From Streptomyces sp. A2-16 (GTDB lineage: Bacteria; Actinomycetota; Actinomycetes; Streptomycetales; Streptomycetaceae): a stretch of 64,000 nt of DNA. Below are positions 35,400-44,743 of this stretch, piece by piece. How positions within the stretch are numbered: position 1 is the stretch's first letter; each line of letters opens with the position of its first letter. The stretch spans positions 3,162,001 through 3,226,000 of the forward strand of contig NZ_CP063808.1 of assembly GCF_018128905.1 (NCBI RefSeq), given 5' to 3'. The notes under the pieces are model-generated. The model saw only the letters and a list, made by a program, of their open reading frames with translations, did no database searches and was not told the origin of the DNA. Made by a program: the position numbers and the translations under genes.

Positions 35400-37043
35400 A
35401 TGACTGCCACCCTCGTCGCGAAGAACCTCGCCGCCGGCCACGGCGACCGTTCCCTGTTCAGCGGGCTCGACCTAGTCGTCGCACCCGGAGACGTGATCGG
35501 CCTGGTCGGGGCCAACGGCGCGGGCAAGTCCACGCTGCTCAGGATGCTCGCGGGGCTGCTCGCACCGGAGGAGGGCGAGCTCCGGCTCTCCCCGCCCTCC
35601 GCCGCCGTCGGCCACCTCCCGCAGGAGCCCGAACGCCGCCAGGGCGAGACCGTCCGCGCGTTCCTCGCCCGCCGCACCGGAGTCGCCGAGGCTCAGCGGC
35701 TGATGGACGAAGCGACCCAGGCCCTGGTCGACGGGGCACCGGGCGCCGACGACGCGTACGCCACGAGCCTGGAGCTCTGGCTCGACCTCGGCGGCGCCGA
35801 CCTCGACGAACGGGCCGAGGAGGTCGCCGACTCCCTGGGGCTCTCGGTCGACCTGGATCAGCCGATGACCTCCCTGTCGGGCGGCCAGGCGGCCCGGGCC
35901 GGCCTCGCCTCCCTCCTGCTCTCCCGCTACGACGTCTTCCTCCTCGACGAGCCCACCAACGACCTCGACCTGGACGGCCTGGAGCGCCTGGAGCGGTTCG
36001 TGAAGGGCCTGCGCGCCGGCACGGTGGTGGTCAGCCACGATCGCGAGTTCCTCACCCGCACGGTCACCAAGGTCCTCGAACTCGACCTGGCCCAGCAGCG
36101 GATCACCCTCTTCGGCGGCGGCTACGAGGCATACCTGGAGGAGCGCGAGGTCGCCCGCCGGCACGCCCGGGACGACTACGAGGAGTACGCCGACAAGCGG
36201 GCCGCCCTCCAGGACCGGGCCCAGATGCAGCGCTCGTGGATGGACAAGGGCGTCAAGAACGCGCGCCGCAAGGCGAGCAACGACAACGACAAGATCGGCC
36301 GCAAGTTCCGCAGCGAGGCCAGCGAGAAGCAGGCCGCGAAGGCCCGGCAGACCCAGCGCATGATCGAACGCCTCGACGTGGTCGAGGAGCCGCGCAAGGA
36401 GTGGGAACTGCGCATGGAGATCGCCTCGGCCCCCCGCTCGGGCGCGGTCGTCGCGACCCTGCGGGACGCCGAGGTCCGCCAGGGCGACTTCGTCCTCGGC
36501 CCGGTGTCCCTGCAGATCGACTGGGCGGACCGGGTGGCGGTCACCGGCGCGAACGGCGCGGGCAAGTCGACCCTGCTGGGCGCCCTGCTGGGCCGGGTGC
36601 CGTTGACCGCGGGTCAGGCCTCTCTCGGCTCAGGTGTCCTGATCGGCGAGGTCGACCAGGCCCGCGAGCTCTTCCACGGCGAGGAGGCGCTCCTGGACGC
36701 CTTCTGCGCGGCCGTCCCGGACACGGAACCGGCGGAGGTCCGCACCCTGCTGGCCAAGTTCGGCCTGAAGGCGGACCACGTCATGCGCTCGGCGGCGACG
36801 CTGTCACCGGGGGAGCGGACGAGGGCGGCGCTGGCGCTGCTCCAGGGCAAGGGGGTGAACCTGCTGGTCCTGGACGAGCCGACGAACCACCTGGACCTCC
36901 CGGCGATCGAACAGCTGGAATCAGCGCTCGACGCCTACGAGGGCACCCTGCTCCTGGTCACCCACGACCGCAGAATGCTGGACGCGGTAAGGGTGAACCG
37001 CCGACTGGAGCTCTCCTCGGGCAAGGTGACTGAAGCGCCCTGA
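35400..37043 (+). CDS. ABC-F family ATPase (second in the window)
   Basis: A 547-residue soluble twin-ABC protein. First domain: P-loop GANGAGKST, signature LSGGQ, Walker B VFLLDEPTNDLD. A long Arg/Lys-rich linker (about 240-330). Second domain: GANGAGKST, signature LSPGE, LLVLDEPTNHLD. The second signature has Pro in place of the first Gly. ABC-F proteins regulate or rescue translation. It is not closely similar to the ABC-F at 9961-11583 outside the catalytic motifs. A strong hairpin follows the stop. Confidence 0.9.
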   Translation: MTATLVAKNLAAGHGDRSLFSGLDLVVAPGDVIGLVGANGAGKSTLLRMLAGLLAPEEGELRLSPPSAAVGHLPQEPERRQGETVRAFLARRTGVAEAQRLMDEATQALVDGAPGADDAYATSLELWLDLGGADLDERAEEVADSLGLSVDLDQPMTSLSGGQAARAGLASLLLSRYDVFLLDEPTNDLDLDGLERLERFVKGLRAGTVVVSHDREFLTRTVTKVLELDLAQQRITLFGGGYEAYLEEREVARRHARDDYEEYADKRAALQDRAQMQRSWMDKGVKNARRKASNDNDKIGRKFRSEASEKQAAKARQTQRMIERLDVVEEPRKEWELRMEIASAPRSGAVVATLRDAEVRQGDFVLGPVSLQIDWADRVAVTGANGAGKSTLLGALLGRVPLTAGQASLGSGVLIGEVDQARELFHGEEALLDAFCAAVPDTEPAEVRTLLAKFGLKADHVMRSAATLSPGERTRAALALLQGKGVNLLVLDEPTNHLDLPAIEQLESALDAYEGTLLLVTHDRRMLDAVRVNRRLELSSGKVTEAP

Positions 37044-37051
37044 AGGGGCGC

Positions 37052-37092
37052 GGGGAACTGCGCGACCGGCCACAGCCGGCCCGCAGTTCCCC
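37052..37092. terminator. Long hairpin between convergent ABC-F and tex genes
   Basis: GGGGAACTGCG (37052-37062) pairs perfectly with 37082-37092, and an inner CCGGC/GCCGG stem (66-70 with 75-79) closes around CACA. It starts 9 bases after the ABC-F stop. The GGGGAACTGCG...CGCAGTTCCCC motif is a repeated Streptomyces intergenic element that acts as a bidirectional terminator. Confidence 0.8.
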
Positions 37093-37101
37093 CCACGACC
37101 G

Positions 37102-39489
37102 TTACCGCCCCTTCTTCTTGGAATCCAGCAGCCCGGCCTTGCGCAGAGCATCGGCCATCGCACTGTTGGCAGGAGCAGGCGCCGACCGCTGCTGCTGGCG
37201 AGGTTGCTGCTGACGAGGCTGCTGCTGGCGCTGCTGAGGAGTCCGGGGACGCCCACTGCGCTCCTGACGCCGCTCACCGCCGGAGGCCTGCGCCTCGTCG
37301 TCCAGCCGCAGCGTCAACGAGATCCGCTTCCGCGGAATGTCGACCTCCAGCACCTTCACCTTGACGATGTCCCCGGGCTTCACCACATCCCGCGGATCCT
37401 TGACGAACGTCTTCGACAGCGCGGACACATGCGCCAGACCGTCCTGGTGGACACCCACGTCGATGAACGCCCCGAACGCCGCCACGTTGGTCACGACCCC
37501 CTCGAGGACCATCCCGGCGGACAGGTCGGCGATCTTCTCGACGCCCTCCCTGAAGGTCGCCGTCTTGAAGGCGGGCCGAGGGTCACGCCCCGGCTTCTCC
37601 AGTTCCTTGAGGATGTCGGTCACGGTGGGCAGACCGAACGTCTCGTCCACGAAGTCCTGCGGCCGCAGCGAGCGCAGCACCCCGGTGTTGCCGATCAGGG
37701 AGGCGACCTCCTGCCCCGCGGTCTTCACCATCCGCCGCACCACCGGGTACGCCTCGGGGTGCACGCTGGAGGAGTCCAGCGGGTCCGCGCCGCCCCGGAT
37801 CCGCAGGAAGCCCGCGCACTGCTCGTACGCCTTGGGGCCCAGCCGGGCGACCTTCTTCAGCTCGGTGCGGGACGTGAACGGGCCGTTGGCGTCGCGGTGC
37901 GACACGATGTTCTCCGCCAGCCCCGAGGTGATGCCGGAGACCCGGGCGAGCAGGGGAGCGGAAGCCGTGTTCACGTCGACCCCCACGCCGTTCACACAGT
38001 CCTCCACCACCGCGTCCAGGGAGCGCGACAGCTTCACCTCGGACAGGTCGTGCTGGTACTGGCCGACGCCGATCGACTTCGGGTCGATCTTCACCAGCTC
38101 GGCCAGCGGGTCCTGGAGCCGGCGGGCGATGGAGACCGCGCCGCGCAGCGACACGTCCATGTCCGGCAGCTCCTGCGAGGCGAACGCGGAGGCCGAGTAC
38201 ACGGAGGCGCCCGCCTCGGACACCATCACCTTGGTGAGCTTCAGCTCCGGGTGCTTGGTGATGAGCTCACCGGCGAGCTTGTCGGTCTCCCGGGACGCCG
38301 TGCCGTTGCCGATCGCGATCAGTTCGACCGCGTGCTGCTTGGCGAGGCGGGCCAGCTTGGCGATCGCCTCGTCCCACCGGTTGGCCGGGACGTGCGGGTG
38401 GATGACGTCGGTGGCGACGACCTTGCCGGTCGCGTCGACCACGGCGACCTTCACGCCCGTACGGAACCCGGGGTCCAGGCCGAGCGTCGCGCGCGTGCCG
38501 GCCGGGGCGGCGAGCAGCAGGTCGCGGAGGTTGGCCGCGAACACGTTGACCGCCTCGTCCTCGGCGGCCGTCCGCAGCCGCAGCCGGAGGTCGATGCCGA
38601 GGTGCACGAGGATGCGGGTGCGCCAGGCCCAGCGGACCGTGTCCGTCAGCCACTTGTCGCCGGGGCGCCCACGGTCGGCGATCCCGAACCGGTGGGCCAC
38701 GATGCCCTCGTAGGACGAGGGGCCCTCGGTGGCCTCCTCCGGTTCCAGGACGAGGTCGAGGACCTCCTCCTTCTCGCCGCGCAGCATCGCCAGGATCCGG
38801 TGCGAGGGCAGGTTCGTGAAGGGCTCGGCGAAGTCGAAGTAGTCGGCGAACTTGGCGCCCGTCTCCTCCTTGCCGTCCCGCACCTTTGCTGCCAGGCGCC
38901 CGCGCACCCACATGCGCTCGCGGAGCTCGCCGATGAGGTCGGCGTCCTCCGAGAAGCGCTCGGTGAGGATGGCCCGGGCGCCGTCGAGCGCGGCCTGCGC
39001 GTCGGGCACGCCCTTGTCGGCGTCGACGAACGCGGCGGCCGCGGCGAGCGGCGCGACACCCGGGTCACCGAGCAGGCCCTCGGCGAGCGGCTCCAGGCCG
39101 GCCTCGCGGGCGATCTGCGCCTTGGTGCGGCGCTTCGGCTTGAACGGCAGATAGATGTCCTCGAGGCGCGCCTTGGTCTCCGCGCCCCGGATCTGCGCCT
39201 CCAGCTCCTCGGTGAGCTTGCCCTGCTCGCGCACCGAGTCGAGGATCGCCGTCCGCCGCTCCTCCAGCTCCCGCAGATACCGCAACCGCTCCTCGAGCGT
39301 GCGCAGCTGCGCGTCGTCGAGCATCTCGGTCGCTTCCTTGCGGTAGCGGGCGATGAAGGGAACCGTGGAACCGCCGTCGAGCAGTTCCACGGCAGCCTTG
39401 ACCTGCCGCTCCCGTACGCCGAGTTCCTCGGCGATCCTGCCTTCGATCGACCCTGCGCTGCTGGACCCGCTGGACCCGGGTGTCGTCAC
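37102..39489 (-). CDS. tex: Tex-family RNA-binding transcription accessory protein
   Basis: A 795-residue Tex protein, a nucleic-acid-binding homologue of the Spt6 core. In order: an N-terminal HTH-like region, the YqgF/RNase-H-like domain ([31 protein letters not shown]), HhH modules ([21 protein letters not shown]), and a C-terminal S1 domain ([33 protein letters not shown]). A long Gln/Arg-rich low-complexity tail follows. The start is read as GTG at 39489 with GAAGGCGG upstream; an ATG at 39510 is possible. Confidence 0.92.
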   Translation of the reverse strand: MTTPGSSGSSSAGSIEGRIAEELGVRERQVKAAVELLDGGSTVPFIARYRKEATEMLDDAQLRTLEERLRYLRELEERRTAILDSVREQGKLTEELEAQIRGAETKARLEDIYLPFKPKRRTKAQIAREAGLEPLAEGLLGDPGVAPLAAAAAFVDADKGVPDAQAALDGARAILTERFSEDADLIGELRERMWVRGRLAAKVRDGKEETGAKFADYFDFAEPFTNLPSHRILAMLRGEKEEVLDLVLEPEEATEGPSSYEGIVAHRFGIADRGRPGDKWLTDTVRWAWRTRILVHLGIDLRLRLRTAAEDEAVNVFAANLRDLLLAAPAGTRATLGLDPGFRTGVKVAVVDATGKVVATDVIHPHVPANRWDEAIAKLARLAKQHAVELIAIGNGTASRETDKLAGELITKHPELKLTKVMVSEAGASVYSASAFASQELPDMDVSLRGAVSIARRLQDPLAELVKIDPKSIGVGQYQHDLSEVKLSRSLDAVVEDCVNGVGVDVNTASAPLLARVSGITSGLAENIVSHRDANGPFTSRTELKKVARLGPKAYEQCAGFLRIRGGADPLDSSSVHPEAYPVVRRMVKTAGQEVASLIGNTGVLRSLRPQDFVDETFGLPTVTDILKELEKPGRDPRPAFKTATFREGVEKIADLSAGMVLEGVVTNVAAFGAFIDVGVHQDGLAHVSALSKTFVKDPRDVVKPGDIVKVKVLEVDIPRKRISLTLRLDDEAQASGGERRQERSGRPRTPQQRQQQPRQQQPRQQQRSAPAPANSAMADALRKAGLLDSKKKGR

Positions 39490-39583
39490 GATCCCGTACC
39501 GCCTTCTCACTGAGGTTGCGCGGCAATTGTGGCAGGCGGCACCGACAGCAGGGGATCAGGGCGCGGTCATCCGGCCGTTGTCA

Positions 39584-39715
39584 TCAGGCCCTGCGGCTCC
39601 GCGTGGAGCTGGACGCACCGCCGAAGAGCCGGGCCAGTGCCCGGAAGGGCAGGGTCACCACGGTGGCGATGGCGCCACCGATCTGGCGGAGGACGTCTGC
39701 GATCGCGCGGAACAT
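39584..39715 (-). CDS. LPFR-motif small protein
   Basis: A 43-residue ORF (MFRAIADVLRQIGGAI...VTLPFRALARLFGG...) that matches the pattern of a small actinobacterial family named after its LPFR motif. It is amphipathic and basic, so it probably lies on the membrane surface. AAAGGGG stands about 8 bases before the ATG at 39715. No function is known. It is too short for ordinary gene calls but the motif and ribosome site support it. Confidence 0.7.
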   Translation of the reverse strand: MFRAIADVLRQIGGAIATVVTLPFRALARLFGGASSSTRSRRA

Positions 39716-39807
39716 GTAAATCCCCTTTCCTCTCCCGGCCACGGCGACCGGGAAGGGAACGGGTACCTCCCGGACGGCCCGGCAATCTTCGGGGCGCCGG
39801 AAAAAGA

Positions 39808-40677
39808 TCAGCGCTTGCCGATCAGGTCCGCGGGATAGGCACCCGCCGCCAGGGCGGCCCGCGTGAACCCCACCGCGAGCTCGGTCAGCCGCCGCACGCC
39901 CTCGGCCCCGAGGTGTTCGTAGGGGGCCCGGTCCAGCCGGTCCGTCTCCGCCTCGATCTCCTCCCGCAGGGCGGCACCCCCCTCGGTCAGCTCGCCGTCG
40001 GCGTCCAGCAGCCCGCGGTCGCGCAACCGTCCGACGGCCGCGTCCCACTCCTGCCGGGTCCATCCCCGCGTGGTGAACACCCAGGACGGGGTCATGCCCC
40101 GGCCGGTCGCGGTGTGGGTCACCAGAGCCTCCAGGGCGTCCAGCTCCGCGGACATCAGGACGGCGAGGTGCCCGTCGCCCCTGTGCTCGCGCAGCAGTGT
40201 CGCGGCGTGCCAGAACGCCAGATGGGGCTCCTCGGGCACCGGCAGGTCGGCGTGCGCGGAGTACAGGGGGCGCGCGACACGCGAGCAGGCCTCGGTGGCG
40301 CGGAGGGCGAGCCGCGCGGCCTCGGCCATCCCGTCCGACGCCAGGATCTCGTCGCCCAGCAGCCGGCGCAGGGTCGCGTCGACGGCACGCGCGCGTGCCG
40401 CCAGGACCTGTTCGGGCGTGGCGGTCTCCCACACGGCGGGCACGTGCTCGGCCACCAGCTCGTGCTTGTAGTTGTAGAACGCGGCCGTCACCGCCCCCGG
40501 ACCGACCGGCCCCAGCGCGGCGGCCCGCACCGCGAAGTTGACGGCCCTCGGGTGCGTGACCCCGATCGCGGCCAGCTCCCTGCCCAGGTCGGGAGAGAAG
40601 TAGTGCGCGGCGTGCAGGGAGTTGAGCGGGTTGTGACAGCGGCGGCCGGCGCGCGGTTCCAGGACGTCAGTAGTCAT
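39808..40677 (-). CDS. SCO6745-family protein
   Basis: A 289-residue soluble, mostly helical protein matching the Streptomyces family named after SCO6745. Typical segments are AHYFSPDLGRELAAIG and the winged-helix-like C-terminal part TRQEWDAAVGRLRDRGLLDADGELTEGGAALR, which resembles a MarR-like HTH. The role is unknown. ATG at 40677 is the first Met with family character; the longer frame to 40779 is not. It is divergent from the GlxA-type regulator. Confidence 0.78.
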   Translation of the reverse strand: MTTDVLEPRAGRRCHNPLNSLHAAHYFSPDLGRELAAIGVTHPRAVNFAVRAAALGPVGPGAVTAAFYNYKHELVAEHVPAVWETATPEQVLAARARAVDATLRRLLGDEILASDGMAEAARLALRATEACSRVARPLYSAHADLPVPEEPHLAFWHAATLLREHRGDGHLAVLMSAELDALEALVTHTATGRGMTPSWVFTTRGWTRQEWDAAVGRLRDRGLLDADGELTEGGAALREEIEAETDRLDRAPYEHLGAEGVRRLTELAVGFTRAALAAGAYPADLIGKR

Positions 40678-40790
40678 GCTCCGCAGGTTACCGACCGCTT
40701 GGTATCCGCTCGACGGGTGTGTCCTGCATGGCAGGAAAGGTGGGGAACTCGTCATTGCCGCCATCGCGGTGGGGCCCAAGAATCAAGGGC

Positions 40791-41750
40791 ATGGCGCAGC
40801 GAACCGTTCTCTTCGTCCTCTTCGACGGCGTGCAGAGCCTCGACATCACGGGCCCGCTGGAGGTCTTCGCCGGGGCCGAGCAGCACACCCCGGGCACCTA
40901 CCGCATCCGTACGGCCTCGCTGGACGGAGCCGCCGTACGCACCTCCAGCGGCCTGACCGTCGTACCGGACGAGGCGCTCGCGCGGGCCGAGGCCCCGCAC
41001 ACCCTGCTCGTGCCCGGTGGCCAGGGCACCCGGCACCCCGACGCCCTCCTCACCGACTGGCTGCGCGAGCACGGGCCCCGGGCCGAGCGCCTGGTCTCGG
41101 TGTGCACCGGCGCCATCCGGCTCGCCGAGGCGGGGCTCCTGGACGGCCGCCGGGTCACCACCCACTGGGCGTACTGCGACCGGCTCGCCCGCGATCACCC
41201 GGACGTCGAGGTGGACCCCGACCCGATCTATGTGCGCGACGGACGGGTCTCGACGTCCGCCGGCGTCACCTCGGGCATAGACCTCGCGCTCGCCCTGGTC
41301 GAGGAGGACCTGGGCCGGGACGCCGCCCTGGCCATCGCCCGCCATCTGGTCGTCTTCCTGCGCAGACCAGGAAACCAGGCCCAGTTCAGCGCCCAGCTCG
41401 CCGCCCAGACCGCCCGGCGCGAGCCGTTGCGGGAGGTCCAGCAGTGGATCACCGAGCATCCGGCCGACGACCTGAGCGTCGAGACCCTCGCCGCCCGCGC
41501 CCGCCTCTCGCCCCGCCACTTCGCCCGCGCCTTCCAGACCGAGACCGGCATGACTCCGGGCCGCTACGTCGACCGGGTCCGGCTCGAACACGCCCGCCGC
41601 CTCCTGGAGGACACCTCGGACGGTGTCGAGGAGGTCTCCCGCGCCAGCGGCTACGGCACACCCGAGGGGATGCGCCGCGCCTTCGTCAAAGCCCTCGGCA
41701 CGGCCCCCTCCGAGTACCGCCGCCGCTTCCACCCGACCCCGGCCCACTGA
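40791..41750 (+). CDS. GlxA-family transcriptional regulator (DJ-1/PfpI + AraC)
   Basis: A 319-residue regulator. Residues 1-190 form a DJ-1/PfpI domain (FDGVQSLDITGPLEVF; nucleophile-elbow Cys in SVCTGAIRLAEAGLL). Residues about 215-310 hold two AraC HTH motifs (LSVETLAARARLSPRHFARAFQTETGMTPGRYVDRVRLEHARRLLE). The domain arrangement is that of GlxA regulators. The gene 11 bp downstream is a free-standing DJ-1/PfpI protein, a likely target. Confidence 0.9.
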   Translation: MAQRTVLFVLFDGVQSLDITGPLEVFAGAEQHTPGTYRIRTASLDGAAVRTSSGLTVVPDEALARAEAPHTLLVPGGQGTRHPDALLTDWLREHGPRAERLVSVCTGAIRLAEAGLLDGRRVTTHWAYCDRLARDHPDVEVDPDPIYVRDGRVSTSAGVTSGIDLALALVEEDLGRDAALAIARHLVVFLRRPGNQAQFSAQLAAQTARREPLREVQQWITEHPADDLSVETLAARARLSPRHFARAFQTETGMTPGRYVDRVRLEHARRLLEDTSDGVEEVSRASGYGTPEGMRRAFVKALGTAPSEYRRRFHPTPAH

Positions 41751-41761
41751 AAGGACCACCC

Positions 41762-42397
41762 GTGCAGATCGCGATCGTCCTCTACGACCGCTTCACCGCC
41801 CTGGACGCCGTAGGACCGTACGAGACCCTCGGCCGCCTCCCCGACGCGGAGACCGTGTTCGTCGCCGAGCGGACCGGCCCGGTGCGCACCGACACCGGCA
41901 TGCTCGCCCTCACCGCCGACCGGACGCTCGCCGAGGTGCCGGACCCCGACATCGTGATCGTGCCGGGCGGCCCCGGACAGACCCCGCAGATGGAGAACCC
42001 GGTGCTGCTCGACTGGCTGCGGGCCGCCGACGCCACCAGCACCTGGACGACGTCCGTGTGCACCGGCTCCCTGCTGCTCGCGGCCGCGGGGCTGCTCCGG
42101 GGCCGCCGCGCGACCTCCCACTGGCTGGCCCTGGACTTCCTGAAGCAGTTCGGCGCCGAACCGACGGGCGAGCGGGTCGTGTTCGACGGCAAGTACGTCA
42201 CCGGGGCCGGGGTCTCCGCCGGCATCGACATGGGGCTCACTCTGCTCGGCCGGATCGCGGGCGACGAACACGCCCAGGCCGTACAGCTGTTGACCGAGTA
42301 CGATCCGCAGCCGCCCTACGACGCCGGCTCGCCGCACAAGGCGCCCGCGCACCTCGTCGAGGAGTTCCGCTCCAAGAGCCGCTTCATCCTGACGTAG
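41762..42397 (+). CDS. DJ-1/PfpI family protein (isonitrile-hydratase-like)
   Basis: A 211-residue DJ-1/PfpI protein: MQIAIVLYDRFTALDAVGPYE at the start, IVIVPGGPGQ, and the reactive Cys in TSVCTGSLLLAAAGLL followed by the HWLALD segment. This pattern occurs in isonitrile hydratase (InhA) and relatives; the substrate is unproven. The GTG at 41762 has AAAGGA upstream. It shares its 3' 14 nt with the convergent enoyl-CoA hydratase gene. Confidence 0.88.
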   Translation: MQIAIVLYDRFTALDAVGPYETLGRLPDAETVFVAERTGPVRTDTGMLALTADRTLAEVPDPDIVIVPGGPGQTPQMENPVLLDWLRAADATSTWTTSVCTGSLLLAAAGLLRGRRATSHWLALDFLKQFGAEPTGERVVFDGKYVTGAGVSAGIDMGLTLLGRIAGDEHAQAVQLLTEYDPQPPYDAGSPHKAPAHLVEEFRSKSRFILT

Positions 42398-43142
42398 TCC
42401 AGGTGAAGCGCGGCGTCCTGCGCTCCAGGAACGCGGCGACCCCCTCCGCGGTGTCGCCGCTGTCCCGCGCCTGTGCGGTCCAGTGGGCGTCCCGGTCCGT
42501 GCGGCCGTTCGCGAACTCCTTCGCCGCGGCCTGCGTCAGCTGCGAGCGGGACGCCAGGATCCGGGCGAACTCCGCCACTCGTGCGGCGAGTTCGCCCCCG
42601 GGCAGCACCTCGTCGACCAGGCCCGTGCGCAGCGCCCGCTCCGCGTCGATCAACTCACCGGAGAACAGGAGGTACTTGGCGGTGGCCGGTCCGACCAGCG
42701 ACACCAACCGCCGGGTGGAGGACGCCGGATACACGATCCCCAGTTTCGCCGGCGTCACCCCGAACAGCGCGCCCTGCTCGGCGAACCGCAGGTCGCACGC
42801 GGCCGCCAGCTGCGACCCGCCGCCCACGCAGTGCCCCCGGATCGCCGCCAGGGTCGGCTTCGGGAAGGCCGCCAGTGCCTCCTCCGCGCCCACCGCGAGC
42901 CCCTGCGCCTCCTCGGGCCCCTGACGCAGCGTGGAGATGTCGGCGCCCGCGCAGAAGGTCCCGCCCTCACCGGTCAGCACGAGCACCCGGACGTCCGGGT
43001 CGGCGGCCAGCGTGTCCAGCAGCGGCGGCAGCGCCCGCCACATCGCGGCTGTCATCGCATTGCGCTTGGCCGGATGGTGGACCACGACGGTGGCGACCGA
43101 GTCGACGACGGTGTGCAGCAGCTGCGGATCCGGGAGCTCCAT
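42384..43142 (-). CDS. Enoyl-CoA hydratase/isomerase family protein
   Basis: A 252-residue crotonase-fold enzyme. The oxyanion-hole loops are HHPAKRNAM and FCAGADISTL, with GHCVGGGSQLAAACDLRFA and the second catalytic region LGIVYPASSTRRL. In the second loop the usual Glu of hydratases (GxxPE) appears as ATPAKLG-type VTPAKLGIVYP, so it may be an isomerase or thioesterase-like member. It is not linked to other beta-oxidation genes here. Confidence 0.85.
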   Translation of the reverse strand: MELPDPQLLHTVVDSVATVVVHHPAKRNAMTAAMWRALPPLLDTLAADPDVRVLVLTGEGGTFCAGADISTLRQGPEEAQGLAVGAEEALAAFPKPTLAAIRGHCVGGGSQLAAACDLRFAEQGALFGVTPAKLGIVYPASSTRRLVSLVGPATAKYLLFSGELIDAERALRTGLVDEVLPGGELAARVAEFARILASRSQLTQAAAKEFANGRTDRDAHWTAQARDSGDTAEGVAAFLERRTPRFTWTTSG

Positions 43143-43376
43143 GCGTCGGATGCTAGCTCCAACCCTCGACCTTTCGATCAAGCAGCGGCAAGGACGTGAT
43201 CGGCACCACCACCACCGGCTTCGGCGGGCGCAAGATCGTAGGAACGGTCACCGATCAGCAAGAGGCGGCCACCAAACCGACAGAACCCGAGTGGATGCGT
43301 GCGGAAACGGCCATAGGTACTCGATATGCGCTGACTTCTGTTCAGGCATCCGGAGTGGAGCGACCTGCTGCCAACA

Positions 43377-43399
43377 CTCGATGTGTGGTGACAATCGAG
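43377..43399. promoter_or_regulatory. Inverted repeat just upstream of the anti-sigma-type ATPase
   Basis: CTCGAT (43377-43382) and ATCGAG (43394-43399) form a perfect 6-bp dyad separated by 11 bases, ending 21 bases before the ATG at 43421. It could be an operator or a hairpin near the ribosome site. Confidence 0.35.
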
Positions 43400-43420
43400 C
43401 GCAAGGGTGGCGACCGAAGA

Positions 43421-43951
43421 ATGGACGACCATGGGCGTGGGTACGACCCCCGCCCACCAGGCGGCGGAGCGGAACCTCCAGGACCGGAGCCCCTCGAACC
43501 GGAGCCTCTCGCACCGGACCCGCTGCCGTACGAGGGCGTGTGGCGGTTCACCGCCCCCGCCGTCGACGCGTCGGTCCCGCAGGCACGGCACGCCGTGCGG
43601 GACCTGCTGTACCGCCAGGGAGTGCCCGTCTCGGACGACCTGGTCCAGGGCCTCCTGCTGATCGTGTCCGAGCTCGTCACGAACGCCGTGCGGCACGCGG
43701 CCCTCCTCTCGCCGATGCTCGCCGTGGAGGTGGCCGTGGGCGCGGAGTGGGTGCGGGTGTCCGTGGAGGACAACCACCCCTACCGGCCGACCGCCCTGGA
43801 GGCCGCGCACAGCGAGACCGGGGGCCGGGGGCTGCTGCTGGTCCGCGAGATCACCCGGGAGGCGGGTGGCGTCTGCGACGTCGAGCACACGTCCAGCGGA
43901 GGCAAGGTGATCTGGGCAGCCCTGCCGCTCAAGGCCGTACGCGTGTCCTGA
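43421..43951 (+). CDS. RsbW/SpoIIAB-type ATP-binding protein
   Basis: A 176-residue GHKL ATPase of the anti-sigma/serine kinase type common in Streptomyces. The N-box is VSELVTNAVRHA and the G-box region SETGGRGLLLVREI. A Pro/Glu-rich N-terminal 40 residues precede it. Such proteins hold sigma factors or anti-anti-sigma factors. The ATG at 43421 is chosen because the region upstream, though open back to 43196, reads like promoter sequence and lacks family similarity; a GTG at 43385 is possible. Confidence 0.82.
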   Translation: MDDHGRGYDPRPPGGGAEPPGPEPLEPEPLAPDPLPYEGVWRFTAPAVDASVPQARHAVRDLLYRQGVPVSDDLVQGLLLIVSELVTNAVRHAALLSPMLAVEVAVGAEWVRVSVEDNHPYRPTALEAAHSETGGRGLLLVREITREAGGVCDVEHTSSGGKVIWAALPLKAVRVS

Positions 43952-43965
43952 GCGCGCCGGCGCTC
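43950..43965. terminator. Short hairpin between convergent genes
   Basis: GAGCGC-GCCG-GCGCTC overlaps the stop of the ATPase gene and abuts the stop of idi. Short but perfect; a weak bidirectional terminator at best. Confidence 0.4.
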
Positions 43966-44557
43966 ACCAGCCGGCCGACGGGCCCGTCAGCTCCCTGACC
44001 GCGGGACGGGCCGCGTCCAGCACCGTCATGAACCAGGCCGAGAAGGGGTCCTTCGCGTGCCGCTCCGCCAGCTCGGCCGGGGTCACGAAGGCGGTCGCTC
44101 CGACCTCCTCCGGGTCCGGGCCGAGCGGGGACTGCACCAACCCGACGAACAGGTGGTTGTACTCCTGCTCGACCAGACCGGAGTCCGGGTCCGGGTGGTT
44201 GTAGCGCACCGTGCCCGCCTCGGCGAGCAGGGACGGGGAGACGCCCAGCTCCTCGTACGTCCGGCGGGCCGCAGCCGCGAAGGGCGCCTCGCCCGGGTAG
44301 GGATGGCCGCAGCAGGTGTTGGACCACACACCGGGGGAGTGGTACTTGCCCAGCGCACGCTGCTGGAGGAGCAACCGGCCCCGCTCGTCGAAGAGGAACA
44401 CCGAGAAGGCGCGGTGCAGCTGTCCCGGCGGTTGATGGGCGGCGAGCTTCTCCGCGGTGCCGATCGTCACACCGTGCTCGTCGACCAGTTCCAGCAGGAT
44501 CGCGTTCGCGGCGCCGTTCGACGGTGTGTGCGTCGTGGTGGCAGGTGTGGTCGGCAT
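43964..44557 (-). CDS. idi: Isopentenyl-diphosphate delta-isomerase, type I
   Basis: A 197-residue Nudix-fold Idi, interconverting IPP and DMAPP. The catalytic Cys is in WSNTCCGHPYPGE, the catalytic Glu in EQEYNHLF, and the Nudix region is AAAARRTYEELGV. Two ATGs are possible; AAGGATGGGT places the ribosome site directly on the one at 44563, so the ATG at 44557 is preferred. It lies about 10 kb from the hopanoid/ispG-dxs genes and balances the prenyl-diphosphate pool they use. Confidence 0.93.
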   Translation of the reverse strand: MPTTPATTTHTPSNGAANAILLELVDEHGVTIGTAEKLAAHQPPGQLHRAFSVFLFDERGRLLLQQRALGKYHSPGVWSNTCCGHPYPGEAPFAAAARRTYEELGVSPSLLAEAGTVRYNHPDPDSGLVEQEYNHLFVGLVQSPLGPDPEEVGATAFVTPAELAERHAKDPFSAWFMTVLDAARPAVRELTGPSAGW

Positions 44558-44743
44558 ACCCATCCTTCACATCGGTCTTCGCGCCCCAAGTGTGCCGCAC
44601 GAATCCGGCACTCCCGGCAGTTGTCGTGCCCGGCGCGGCGGCAGGGGAACCGCTCGGGGCGGTGCTGTGGGGTGGAGGACGCAAAGGTGCGCCGGATCGC
44701 TGCATTCCGCCAGAACGGGCGTTTCATGCACCGTACACGTGTG

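Noticed and set aside
43196..43420. 75-residue N-terminal extension of the RsbW-type ATPase
   Set aside because: It lacks family similarity, includes an inverted repeat near the ribosome site, and is less codon-biased than the domain that follows.
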